This document shows positions 37,961-46,580 of a stretch of DNA of 64,000 nucleotides, piece after piece; within the stretch, counting starts at the first letter, position 1; each line of letters starts with the position of its first letter. The position numbers and the translations under genes are program-made. Location of the stretch: assembly GCF_001563475.1 (NCBI RefSeq), contig NZ_LPUT01000028.1, positions 1 through 64,000 of the forward strand. The letters are read 5' to 3'. The notes beneath the pieces were generated by a model. It ran no database searches. It was given only the letters and a program-made list of their open reading frames with translations, and was not told the origin of the DNA. The DNA is from Sporosarcina sp. HYO08 (GTDB lineage: Bacteria; Bacillota; Bacilli; Bacillales_A; Planococcaceae).

Positions 37961-38338
37961 TTGGACGTATTATCAAATTCGACTCATTTCCATATTTTCA
38001 CTTGGGTCGTAGGCATTATTTTATTTTTAATTACTGCTGTACTGGCAAATGGTTCAAAAGGCAAGAAGATCGCGCATATGATTGCACGCCTATTTTATGT
38101 TTTAATTTTATTGTCAGGGATCTTGCTTTTCATGAAAACGATGAATTACGGTATGGGTGCACAATATGGCATGAAGTTTCTATTTGGCCTCGTCACGATT
38201 GGATTAATGGAAATGGTAGTTGTCCGTATGAACAAAGGAAAAAATGTCATGGTGCTTTGGATTCTATTTTTCGTATTCTTGTTCGTTACGATGTTTTACG
38301 GGTTCAAACTGCCAATGGGCATTGACTGGTTTGCATAA
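37961..38338 (+). CDS. yisL: YisL-family membrane protein
   Basis: The 125-residue protein has four helices and begins MDVLSNSTHFHIFTWVVGII, matching the YisL/DUF1516 family (HxHITTWVV in B. subtilis). TTG 37961 is preferred because GAGGTGA lies 6 bases upstream; GTG 37952 overlaps the SD. The pairing with yisK supports the assignment. Function unknown. Confidence 0.85.
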   Translation: MDVLSNSTHFHIFTWVVGIILFLITAVLANGSKGKKIAHMIARLFYVLILLSGILLFMKTMNYGMGAQYGMKFLFGLVTIGLMEMVVVRMNKGKNVMVLWILFFVFLFVTMFYGFKLPMGIDWFA

Positions 38339-38373
38339 TTTGCAGCCAATCTTCATATGGTATGAGGTAAGTA

Positions 38374-38410
38374 GGGTCTGCTAGCAAAAATGCTGGCAGG
38401 CTCTATTTTT
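38374..38410 (+). terminator. intrinsic terminator after yisL
   Basis: The stem CTGCTAGCA / TGCTGGCAG (one G-U pair) with a 4-base loop is followed by a short CTCTATTTTT tract. Confidence 0.6.
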
Positions 38411-38470
38411 ATCTTAACCAACATAAGAGTGGATGGGCATACCTATATTTGTTAAATATATAAACGTACA

Positions 38471-38508
38471 AAAAGTGCCCGTAATGAAAATCATTTCGGG
38501 CACTTTTT
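38471..38508. terminator. bidirectional terminator before the spore cluster
   Basis: The stem AAAAGTGCCCG / CGGGCACTTTTT, with an inner AATGA/TCATT extension, lies 13 bases past the stop of the minus-strand coat gene. Confidence 0.85.
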
Positions 38509-38520
38509 CAAAGAGAAGTA

Positions 38521-39279
38521 TTAGATGCCAAGCGTACCTTCTGGGAAACTTGGAATCACTCTCGTTGTAGCTACACGGTGTTGCTGAACTTGCAATACTT
38601 TTAAATAAAGATCCATCACAATTTTTTCTCTTAGGGTCGAAAACTCGCCTTCTGGCTCCACGCTTGTTGGTGAATAGTCGAGTTCATAGAAGTTTGCGCC
38701 AAGTAATTCACCGTATGGTTGCTCATTATATTTCACGAGGTTTTGGAAGAAATACTTATCTAAACGTGGAGATTGATCATTACATTCATTCAAGAAATAG
38801 GCTTTGCTGCTATCTGAAATACCGATAATTGGGAAAGTTTCGAAGTCGCCTTGAGTTAGTTCTGCAAATCCTGAGAATTCAACATCGGCAATCCGATCCC
38901 GTAATGTCCCATTGCAGTTGCTTGAGGAATATTCAATGTTTTTACGAATGAATCCGGCGACAAACAACTTGGCACGTGTCACTTCAAAATAGTCAGTTGT
39001 GCCAATACGTCGGAAACGAACAGGGACGAGTTTTACTTGATTTAAAAACACATTTTTTGTCACGCGTTTGATTTCAGTGGCTGCTGGAGTTAGTGGAATG
39101 TTTGCCTCTACAACAATTTGAAGCGCTCTTTCTGCCAGGACAACTGGCACCTTCATAATCGGATTGGCACCGGTTAAGACATTCTCAACACCTTCATCGG
39201 CTAAAGGGATTTGATCAGTTGCATTTGTAATCGGACAAGCTGGAACGAGAGGGGTTTGATCGCAATTATTACTCATCAT
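38521..39279 (-). CDS. SPOCS/DUF3794-like spore envelope protein
   Basis: This is a 252-residue soluble protein without a signal peptide. The central block MKVPVVLAERALQIVVEA, then IKRVTKNVFLNQVKLVPV and LFVAGFIRKNIEYSSS, then VEFSGFAEL, follows the pattern of the SPOCS (DUF3794) domain of SipL and coat/exosporium proteins. A Cys-containing head and a C-terminal helix (YLKVLQVQQHRV) flank it. The SD AAGGAG sits 7 bases before ATG 39279. It is read in the same direction as, and after, a second SPOCS-like gene, and on the minus strand a sporulation-type CATANNNTA element occurs at about 39323. I infer a structural coat or crust protein. Confidence 0.7.
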   Translation of the reverse strand: MMSNNCDQTPLVPACPITNATDQIPLADEGVENVLTGANPIMKVPVVLAERALQIVVEANIPLTPAATEIKRVTKNVFLNQVKLVPVRFRRIGTTDYFEVTRAKLFVAGFIRKNIEYSSSNCNGTLRDRIADVEFSGFAELTQGDFETFPIIGISDSSKAYFLNECNDQSPRLDKYFFQNLVKYNEQPYGELLGANFYELDYSPTSVEPEGEFSTLREKIVMDLYLKVLQVQQHRVATTRVIPSFPEGTLGI

Positions 39280-39490
39280 TAAACATCTCCTTGGGTTGAT
39301 TTTGTAAGCTTACAGTATTACAGTATGTGAAAAATGCTTTGTAGCTCGGGCAAAACGGACGTTTTTGAAGTTTTGTCCGAGCTTTTTAAAAGTTGTTTCA
39401 TTTTCCCCCTCAAATTGCAGAAAAATCCTAGATTTATGTATTTGGGATCTGTGCAAACAAGATGGATAGACATTTCGGAAATAGCGCGAT

Positions 39491-40906
39491 CTATCCATCT
39501 TGATCATTTATACGATGATCGGAAACATCTACTCCCTGTACTTGGAGAAGTTGAATCCAAATTTCCAGTGCCATCATTACATGTAAGGAAAACAATTGGT
39601 CATTCGGACTTGGTTGGTTCGTTTGATCGGCTGCGGCCGTATATTCTATCGTTTGTAAGATAGATCCTTCGATTGATAATAATCCTTTTGAAGCTGATCG
39701 CATTCCTTTGCCGGTGGGTTCAGAAAACTTTGCAGGGCTGAACTGACAATTCGTTAGCACTACACGTTTTGAAATGTTTTTTAAATGGATAGGTTCATAT
39801 TCAAACAAAACATCTTCTGTCAGACTTGTTTCTATTTCATATTCCCCGATGACGACGGGAACTTTAATTTTGATCGATTTGCGGGGATGCTTGCCGCCAT
39901 CTGCTTGATCATTCGGCAGTTTAGCGTGTAGAGGTGTTGCGGTAGACTGTGGCAAATTACGATTTTGTTTTTTCAAATTGTTCAAAGGGGATAAAAAGAT
40001 TGTCTCATGAATTTTAGAACAAACGAGTTCGCAATAAGGCAGGTCGGGGTAATAGTTAGTCGAGCTGACAAAAGTGGTTTCTAATTGTGGACTTTGGCCG
40101 TTATGATTGTCTCTCCATTCAAATGTATATTGCATATCTTCGGGAAATAATGGTGCATGATGGAAGTCATCAATTTCAATGACAGTCGAAAAGGGTGTTT
40201 TAATTGTTTTTTGATAAACAAAACCAGTCTGGTAAGATTGCCTTTCATCATTAAGTAAACTGTCTTTTGACGCAACATTATCATCGGCATGTTCTTCCTC
40301 ATAGAACGAAGACAGTGACGCAGGATCATGGTGGACTGCTTCTGGACGTTCACTTAGAACCGTTTGCACTTGTTTTAAAGCGGTTGCGAATCTTGCAATG
40401 TGATTGTTATGTTTATGTTTTTGAACTTGCTGTAAAATATGTACCAATTCTTCAATACACATCTCTTTTTTTGGAGCCTGTTCTGAAATCATTGGCTTGT
40501 CACTTAAGTTGGCACAAATGATCTTTAAGATTTGAATAAAACGTTGTACCGATAATTGCTTTGCTTCTTCATAGCTTTCGTCCAAGTCCAAGCTGCTATT
40601 GTTTTTTTGGACTTGCATGGGGGGATGGTCGAGTATGGAAGGGGTTTGCAATTGAATCGCTTTTAATAGAGCTGAAAGTTTCCGAATGATAACTTTTCTA
40701 TCTTCCATTTTTGGTTGTTGTTTTGGAAGTTCTTGCGGACTATTTTGTTTGTTGACAGAAGTGTTTTCATAGATTAATTCGTCTGCCACAACGATTTCTT
40801 CGGCCTTACCCGAAATGGTTAGAGGAGTAGTTGTGGAAACAATAATCGTTTGTTGACGTGTATGTGGTCTGCTCATTTCTGCAAAGTTAATCCACGGTGT
40901 TTTCAA
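39491..40906 (-). CDS. large spore envelope protein with degenerate SPOCS-like C-terminus
   Basis: This 471-residue hydrophilic protein has no membrane segment. Residues 1-240 are low in hydrophobics and unrecognised. The C-terminal third repeats the plan of the neighbouring SPOCS protein (IKIKVPVVIGEYEIETSLTE, ISKRVVLTNCQFSP, LLSIEGSILQTIEYTA, then a WIQLLQVQG helix). The middle LPYCELVCSKIHETIFLSP also mirrors PYGELLGANFYELDYSPTS of the neighbour. The two are therefore paralogs, one with a long extra N-terminal region. TTG 40906 lies 8 bases after AGGAG; GTG 40915 is the alternative. A sigma-K-like promoter lies just upstream. Confidence 0.6.
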   Translation of the reverse strand: MKTPWINFAEMSRPHTRQQTIIVSTTTPLTISGKAEEIVVADELIYENTSVNKQNSPQELPKQQPKMEDRKVIIRKLSALLKAIQLQTPSILDHPPMQVQKNNSSLDLDESYEEAKQLSVQRFIQILKIICANLSDKPMISEQAPKKEMCIEELVHILQQVQKHKHNNHIARFATALKQVQTVLSERPEAVHHDPASLSSFYEEEHADDNVASKDSLLNDERQSYQTGFVYQKTIKTPFSTVIEIDDFHHAPLFPEDMQYTFEWRDNHNGQSPQLETTFVSSTNYYPDLPYCELVCSKIHETIFLSPLNNLKKQNRNLPQSTATPLHAKLPNDQADGGKHPRKSIKIKVPVVIGEYEIETSLTEDVLFEYEPIHLKNISKRVVLTNCQFSPAKFSEPTGKGMRSASKGLLSIEGSILQTIEYTAAADQTNQPSPNDQLFSLHVMMALEIWIQLLQVQGVDVSDHRINDQDG

Positions 40907-40935
40907 ACACTCCACTCCTAATGTAATCTCTCCTA

Positions 40936-40962
40936 TATATTATGCTTTCGTTCGACTTGGGT
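40936..40962 (-). promoter_or_regulatory. sigma-K-like (late mother-cell) promoter
   Basis: On the minus strand AC is followed after 16 bases by CATAATATA, matching the sigma-K pattern AC-N16/17-CATANNNTA. The expected start lies about 20 bases before the coat gene at 40906. The short consensus makes chance matches common in AT-rich DNA. Confidence 0.45.
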
Positions 40963-41029
40963 GACTGTCTCGCTTTCGTTGGTCTTTACATATAGTATTC
41001 ATATCAATTGCAGAATGGGTGAATCGTTT

Positions 41030-42253
41030 ATGAAAATGATTGTTTTTATCGGCAGTTATCGTCATGGGACGAGTAAAGAAGCACTCACAATTGCAAAAGA
41101 AATGGGATTTACAGTTGTATTACTAACCGATAAGAGATCCATTCAAAATGATGAAAACCTTTTTCCAGACGTAGATCATTATGTATATATGATGAATCTT
41201 ATTGATAAAGAGGGAATCATTCGTGAAATTGAAGAATTCGAAAAACAAGGGATGCAACTTTGTGCAGTTTTGAGTTTTATAGACCCGTATGTATCAATGG
41301 CTGCAGCGATATCAAACTACTTTGGTTTAACAGACCTTTCAGTAGCAGCATTACAGCTGATGGAAAATAAAATCCATTTACGAACACATTTACATCATCA
41401 TGACAGCTCACCGTGGCATGCAGTCTTTCAAATCAATGATTCGCCAAAAAGATTCACGGACAATCATGAAGCATTATTGCCATTGATCATTAAACCACCG
41501 ATTTCAAGCGGATCAAAAGACGTCATACTTGCTACATCTCGGATGGAGTTGTTAAAAAACCTTACAGCATTACAAAAAAAATATCCGAATAGCCCTCTAT
41601 TGGTGGAGGAGTTTTTAGAAGGTCCCCAATATTTAGTGGAATTGTTCGTGTTACAGGATCACATGATGATCATCGGGGTGATTGAACAAGATATTCAATT
41701 TAATGGGAGATTTATCGTAATGGGGTACAGCTATCCAGCCGTCCTGAATGATCAAGTGATGACCAGTTTGCGAGCAACGATTTCATCAATTGTGAAAAAA
41801 ATAGGTCTTAAAACTGGCTCTTGTCATTTGGAATTGAAGCTTGTGCATGGACAATGGAAACTGATTGAAATGAATCCAAGAATGTCTGGTGGAGCGATGA
41901 ACCGAATCTTAGAGGATGGCAGTGGAGTCAATCTAATCAAGTCCATTATCAATATGCATCTTGGAAAAAGTCCTTCTGTTGTTGAAAAGCCCGAAAAATA
42001 CGTATACGCTAAATATTTGACAGTCAGTTCCATAGGGAAATTGTTGAAAGTGACGGGAACGGAGCATGCGCAATTACAGGAGGGGGTTACATACGTTTCT
42101 ATTCAGCCTTCTATAGGTGCAATTATAAAAGATCCAACGAGTATGGGGCATCGCTGTGCATGTATTATTGCCGTTGCCAAAACTGCTGAACGAGCGAAAC
42201 AAAGTGCATTGAAAGCTGCAAGGGAAATTCGATTTTATATCGAACCCTTATAG
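41030..42253 (+). CDS. ATP-grasp ligase, L-amino-acid-ligase-like (copy 1)
   Basis: The 407-residue protein has an N-terminal Rossmann-like domain (MIVFIGSYRHGTSKEALTIA). A central ATP-grasp core follows with LIIKPPISSGSKDV as nucleotide loop, VEEFLEGPQYLVELFV, and ELKLVHGQWKLIEMNPRMSG as the metal-binding end. It finishes with a C-terminal domain like that of L-amino-acid ligases (BacD type) and biotin/CarB relatives. Such enzymes make an acyl-phosphate and join it to an amine. It is a paralog of the divergent gene at 45149-46369. The SD GGGTGA lies 7 bases before ATG 41030. It is divergent from the SPOCS genes and 71 bases before the CotZ-like gene. The substrate is unknown; I infer an amino acid or short peptide. 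Confidence 0.82.
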   Translation: MKMIVFIGSYRHGTSKEALTIAKEMGFTVVLLTDKRSIQNDENLFPDVDHYVYMMNLIDKEGIIREIEEFEKQGMQLCAVLSFIDPYVSMAAAISNYFGLTDLSVAALQLMENKIHLRTHLHHHDSSPWHAVFQINDSPKRFTDNHEALLPLIIKPPISSGSKDVILATSRMELLKNLTALQKKYPNSPLLVEEFLEGPQYLVELFVLQDHMMIIGVIEQDIQFNGRFIVMGYSYPAVLNDQVMTSLRATISSIVKKIGLKTGSCHLELKLVHGQWKLIEMNPRMSGGAMNRILEDGSGVNLIKSIINMHLGKSPSVVEKPEKYVYAKYLTVSSIGKLLKVTGTEHAQLQEGVTYVSIQPSIGAIIKDPTSMGHRCACIIAVAKTAERAKQSALKAAREIRFYIEPL

Positions 42254-42324
42254 GCTAAAACCAAAGATATTTTGAACCAACTACTCTAATGATTAATATG
42301 ATAGAAAAAAGGTAGTAGGGGGAA

Positions 42325-42771
42325 TTGACAATTTTCATTCCAGAGAAAAATAATCAATGTTTATGCGCTGCATTGTTAGAGTTGAAAGCAATGCAGGATT
42401 TTATATCCAAATCCCCAACACATTATTTTTGTGATTTGCTGCGTACAATTGTTGGGACGGATACAATTCCCATCGTATTGCAAACAAAAAAAGGAGATTT
42501 TATTAAACGCATTCATAAGTTTGATGATTTCTGTTGCTTTGAAACGATGTTTTTTCGTATTGAAGAAATCGATGAAGAATTGTGTTGTGCAAAATTATCT
42601 TTACTGCGCCCTTTAGATATTGAAGGGTGCGATACGAATATTATTTGCGATGTATTTCGCTTACAGAAAACGAATGTTTGTACAATTATTCCATTATCAT
42701 GTGTTTGCGCAGTTCAGCCATTGGATGTGGAACTGCTAAAAAGAAAAGTGATCATCGAACCAAAATGTTAA
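42325..42771 (+). CDS. CotY/CotZ-family Cys-rich spore coat (crust) protein
   Basis: The 148-residue protein has 12 cysteines or more. The family plan is visible: CLCAALLELKAMQDF, FDDFCCFETMFFRIEEID, EELCCAKLSLLRPLDIEGCD, then CTIIPLSCVCAVQPLDVELL. In Bacillus CotY/CotZ self-assemble by disulfides into the outermost crust or exosporium base layer. The start is TTG 42325; the SD is AAAGGTAG or AGGGGG with unusual spacing, so it is uncertain by a few residues. Its place between two ligase genes is the clearest sign that the ligase cluster belongs to the spore surface. Confidence 0.82.
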   Translation: MTIFIPEKNNQCLCAALLELKAMQDFISKSPTHYFCDLLRTIVGTDTIPIVLQTKKGDFIKRIHKFDDFCCFETMFFRIEEIDEELCCAKLSLLRPLDIEGCDTNIICDVFRLQKTNVCTIIPLSCVCAVQPLDVELLKRKVIIEPKC

Positions 42772-42898
42772 TCGCATCCTAATTCATTTATAGGGTGCTT
42801 TTTTTCGCCTTTGAACAGGGCATGTAAGCTTTTGTAGCAGTCAATAGATGTTTGGAATGAACTATAAATATTATAAAAAGCAAAAAGGAGAATTGAGA

Positions 42899-45064
42899 AT
42901 GACAACCATTGGGATGTTGCACCATCGCAAAGATCCAACAACTGTCCTCAAGTCATTTGCTTTTGCAGCTGTAGCGAAAGCAGAAGGGGTTTCGTTTTTC
43001 TATTTTTCTCCTGGGACAGTCAACTTTATCAATCGTTCGATTCGAGGGTTGATTTATGAAAATGGCAATTGGCAGGAGAGGATCATGCCTTTTCCGGATG
43101 TAATTTATAATGCAGGAAGTCCAGAGAAATTAGCAGAGTCCAAAGAAATTATCGAGCGGTTAAAAAGTGACATTCCTTTTACAACACATTCGATAGGCAA
43201 CAAATGGAGTGTCAATCATCGATTAAAAGAAGCGAAAGAGTTTTCCAACTACCTAATTCCTTCGGAAATTGTTAGAGATACGGAAAGTTTCTTCAAATTT
43301 TTAATGGCCTTTAACAAAGTTGTGTTTAAACCAATAGATGGGCGAAAAGGGCAAGGGATTCTCTTCATTTCGAAAGTAAATCATTTATACGAAATAAGAA
43401 GAAATACGATGAATGAACAGATGACAAAACAACAACTTTATCATTTGATTCAAAAGCATTTGTCGACTGGCAGGTTTATTATGCAGCCTTATATCCAGTC
43501 CGTGACGAAGTCTGGTCAAGTATTTGATTTTCGTTTACATGTCCAAAAAAATGGCAAGGGAGAATGGGTTATCACAACCATTTATCCGAGAGTTGCACCG
43601 AAGGGCTCGATCATTGCTAATATTAATAATGGGGGATTTACGAATTACTTAGGGCCATTTTTACAACAAGAGTTTAAAGAAGAAGCTTATAATATTCAGC
43701 GAATGCTAGAACATTTTACACTATCGCTTGCCCATCATTTAGACGAAATACAGATGACTCAATTCGGCGAAGTAATTGACGAGATTGGTATTGATATCGG
43801 CCTAGATGAAAATGAAAAGATTTGGATTTATGAAGTGAATTGGAGACCAGGCTGTCCGCCGGCATTTTACTTGGAACTAGATGTTGTGAGAAATACGATC
43901 CATTATGCAAAGTATCTGGCCGAAAATTATAAGAGCATCCAACAAAAAATTAATCAGTTCAAGCGAGAAAAAATTGAACAAAAAGGCAAAATACCTATTA
44001 TTGCAATAACAGGAAGTGCTGGTAAAACAACTTCAAAAGCTTTTTTAGCCTCCATTTTATCAAAAAGATGGAATGTATTTGAATCCAAAGATTATTGGAA
44101 TACGACAGAGCATACAAAAAAGCATGCAGCAGCTATTAATGAAACACATGATGCTGTCGTACTGGAGTATGGAATGGCTTATAAAGGTGTGATTACGGAG
44201 CATTGTGAAATCTTACAACCATCTATGAGTATTGTAACGAATATTGGTCTTGCCCACGTAGGAAATTTTGATGATGATATACGAAAAGTTGCCCAAGCAA
44301 AATCGGAGTTAATACATGGCATGGATCAGCAAGGCGTCCTTGTGCTAAACAAAGACGACAAAAACTCACGCTTTCTAGAAACGAAAAACTTTAAAGGACA
44401 AATAATTACAATTGGCATTCAAAAAATAGCGGATTATCGTGCATATGATATTAAATATGCAGAGACTGGTATGAGCTTTAAAATAAAGCTTCAAGGCCAA
44501 GAAGTTTCATTATTCATACCTATACTAGGGGAGCACCATGTGTATAATGCATTAAATGCAATTGCCATAGCAGATAAATTAGGTTTTTCTCCGATGGAAA
44601 TTAAGGCAGGGCTTATTTTTAGAAAGCCTCCTAGAAGGCTCACAATTTACAATTGCCGTGACAATATTACGGTCATTGATGATACGGTACACTCTCATCC
44701 ACAAGGCGTAAAGGCAGCTTTAGACGTCCTGTCTACTATTGGAAAGGGAAGAAAGATCGCCATTATTGGACAAATGAGGGAGCTAGGAAATTTAAGAGAG
44801 AGGGAATACCGGAAAGTAGGCGACTATGTTTCGCAATTGGGCATAGATCTTTTGATCACCTATGGTTTTCGAACCGAAGAAATGGGCATGCAAGCAAAGG
44901 CAAATGGTTTTAATGCAAAAAATATTTACCATTTTACAGATAAGGAAAAACTGCATGCACTTTTACAAAGTATCGTGAAAAAAGATGATACCATTTTGGT
45001 GAAAGGCGCCAGTAAAACGAATATGTTTGATACCGTAAAGTTTTTAGACGAGACATATCGTTGA
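42899..45064 (+). CDS. fusion of YheC/D-like ATP-grasp and MurF-like ligase
   Basis: This is a 721-residue two-enzyme fusion. Residues 1-345 are a YheC/YheD-type ATP-grasp of the kind called endospore coat-associated: KPIDGRKGQGILFI near 144-157, DFRLHVQKN, and EIGIDIGLDENEKIWIYEVN. Residues 365-721 are a Mur ligase: P-loop ITGSAGKTTSKAF near 370, NIGLAHVGNF, KSE with the usually carbamylated Lys, GEHHVYNALNAIAIA, and the MurF-like VIDDTVHSHPQGVKAALDVL. ATP-grasp plus Mur ligase is the architecture of cyanophycin synthetase, although the domain families differ. ATG 42899 has AAGGAG 8 bases upstream. I infer amide-bond formation on a spore-surface peptide or polymer. Confidence 0.85.
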   Translation: MTTIGMLHHRKDPTTVLKSFAFAAVAKAEGVSFFYFSPGTVNFINRSIRGLIYENGNWQERIMPFPDVIYNAGSPEKLAESKEIIERLKSDIPFTTHSIGNKWSVNHRLKEAKEFSNYLIPSEIVRDTESFFKFLMAFNKVVFKPIDGRKGQGILFISKVNHLYEIRRNTMNEQMTKQQLYHLIQKHLSTGRFIMQPYIQSVTKSGQVFDFRLHVQKNGKGEWVITTIYPRVAPKGSIIANINNGGFTNYLGPFLQQEFKEEAYNIQRMLEHFTLSLAHHLDEIQMTQFGEVIDEIGIDIGLDENEKIWIYEVNWRPGCPPAFYLELDVVRNTIHYAKYLAENYKSIQQKINQFKREKIEQKGKIPIIAITGSAGKTTSKAFLASILSKRWNVFESKDYWNTTEHTKKHAAAINETHDAVVLEYGMAYKGVITEHCEILQPSMSIVTNIGLAHVGNFDDDIRKVAQAKSELIHGMDQQGVLVLNKDDKNSRFLETKNFKGQIITIGIQKIADYRAYDIKYAETGMSFKIKLQGQEVSLFIPILGEHHVYNALNAIAIADKLGFSPMEIKAGLIFRKPPRRLTIYNCRDNITVIDDTVHSHPQGVKAALDVLSTIGKGRKIAIIGQMRELGNLREREYRKVGDYVSQLGIDLLITYGFRTEEMGMQAKANGFNAKNIYHFTDKEKLHALLQSIVKKDDTILVKGASKTNMFDTVKFLDETYR

Positions 45065-45078
45065 ATAATGGGGAAGTT

Positions 45079-45124
45079 AAAACCGCCGGACGATCCATCA
45101 AAATGGAATCGTCCGGCGGTTTTT
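45079..45124. terminator. strong bidirectional terminator inside the ligase cluster
   Basis: A perfect 16-bp stem with a 13-base loop lies between the convergent fusion gene and the minus-strand ATP-grasp gene, with A/T tracts on both sides. Confidence 0.88.
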
Positions 45125-45148
45125 GTACGTATGGAATGAACTTTTTAT

Positions 45149-46369
45149 TCAATCTTCTGCTAAATGGAAAGTGATCGTGCGTGCAGCATTTTTTGCACGT
45201 CGTTCGGCCTCCGCAAAACTATCACCAACTGCAATGACATACGCATACCGATGCCCCATCGATAATGGAGGGATGAGCCAAGCTCCTTTTTTAGGCTTTA
45301 CATAGACTTCGATCACGCCTGGTAACTTTTTCGCTTTCGCTTTTCCCGTCACTTTTGCCAAAATACCTTTTTGGGAGACAATGACGTATTGTGTGTATAC
45401 GTAGTTCTTAACTTTTTTAGTAAGGGATGGCGTTTTACCTAAATATAATTTTAGCGTTTCTTCTACTAAGTTGATCCCATAAGCTGCTTTGATCATTTGA
45501 TTCATCGCACCGCCTGAAATCCTTGGGTTGATTTCAACTAATTTCCAACCATCTTTTGTCAGCCGGACTTCTAAATGTAAAGCGCCATTTTGAATGCCAA
45601 ACTGGCGAAGAATTGAATGGACTAACGTTTCGATCCCTTTTTGAAGCGAAGGTTGGACATCAACCAATAATCCATAACCTGTAACGATAAAACGTTCTCC
45701 CTGAGAAATTTCTTGTTGAACAATCCCGATAATATGAGGTTGATAATTAGAGACAATGACCTCTACTAAGTATTGATCTCCCTCGAAATATTCTTCAATG
45801 ATAATTGAATCGTTTGGATTCTTTCCTCTTAAACTTTTTACAGCCTTTTCTAATTGCCTCATTCCTCTTGTGAAACGAACGTCTTTAGAGCCCGTCGAAT
45901 TGGGCAATTTGACCATGACAGGAAACTGGAATTTCGAATGAATTTCATCTGTTGGTATTGACTCTCCTGGCTGGATTAAAAGAAAGTTAGGCGTATAACT
46001 TTGATTTTTTAAGAAAACTCTTGTGTTCTCTTTGTTTTCCATAATTTCAATAGAATTGGAGCAGGTGTTGCTGTTACAAAATTCATCGCAAAGTATGGAT
46101 GCCATATGCACGTTAGAATCAACGAAACTGACAATCGTTTTAATATCTAATCCTTTCATTTTAAGCTTTACAATTTCTTGTTTTAAAGCATGGTGATCAT
46201 TTGTATTGATCAAAATCATCCTATGCACATCGGGATATTCTGTCCTTTGGAGTAATTGCTTTTCATCATCGGTGAAAACAACGGTAAAATACCCGAGCCG
46301 CTCAGCTGCTCTTACTGCTTCGCGGCTAGAACCTGATTTATTCGTTCCTAAAAAAACGATCGTTTTCAA
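45149..46369 (-). CDS. ATP-grasp ligase, L-amino-acid-ligase-like (copy 2)
   Basis: The 406-residue protein is collinear with the copy at 41030 over its whole length. It has TIVFLGTNKSGSSREAVRAA at the N-terminus, VMVKLPNSTGSKDV as the nucleotide loop and IIEEYFEGDQYLVEVIV. LEVRLTKDGWKLVEINPRIS is the metal-binding end, followed by SMGHRYAYVIAVGDS. All the residues expected for ATP and Mg binding look intact. The start is TTG 46369 after GGGGGGCGAC. A weak sigma-E-like element lies about 45 bases upstream (CATATTGA with ATA 14-17 bases before). Two distinct copies suggest two acceptor or donor specificities in one pathway. Confidence 0.82.
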   Translation of the reverse strand: MKTIVFLGTNKSGSSREAVRAAERLGYFTVVFTDDEKQLLQRTEYPDVHRMILINTNDHHALKQEIVKLKMKGLDIKTIVSFVDSNVHMASILCDEFCNSNTCSNSIEIMENKENTRVFLKNQSYTPNFLLIQPGESIPTDEIHSKFQFPVMVKLPNSTGSKDVRFTRGMRQLEKAVKSLRGKNPNDSIIIEEYFEGDQYLVEVIVSNYQPHIIGIVQQEISQGERFIVTGYGLLVDVQPSLQKGIETLVHSILRQFGIQNGALHLEVRLTKDGWKLVEINPRISGGAMNQMIKAAYGINLVEETLKLYLGKTPSLTKKVKNYVYTQYVIVSQKGILAKVTGKAKAKKLPGVIEVYVKPKKGAWLIPPLSMGHRYAYVIAVGDSFAEAERRAKNAARTITFHLAED

Positions 46370-46580
46370 ACTGTCGCCCCCCGACCATCACTAATCAAAA
46401 AAATACGCAAATCAATATGATTTGATAAGCGAGAGTATAGCTTACCTCTGAAGTAAAACGAGTCTATATATGTGTATGACAGGAATGCAAAATAGGATAG
46501 TTAGTTTCCTACTATTAGTCGCTCGTACAAGCAAATGATTGGCCGCAGCGTATGATAAGAAAAGGAGTGTGAAAGATCTC

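Noticed and set aside
46206-46394. 62-codon plus-strand frame at the start of the minus-strand ATP-grasp gene
   Set aside because: Antisense shadow with no start signal.
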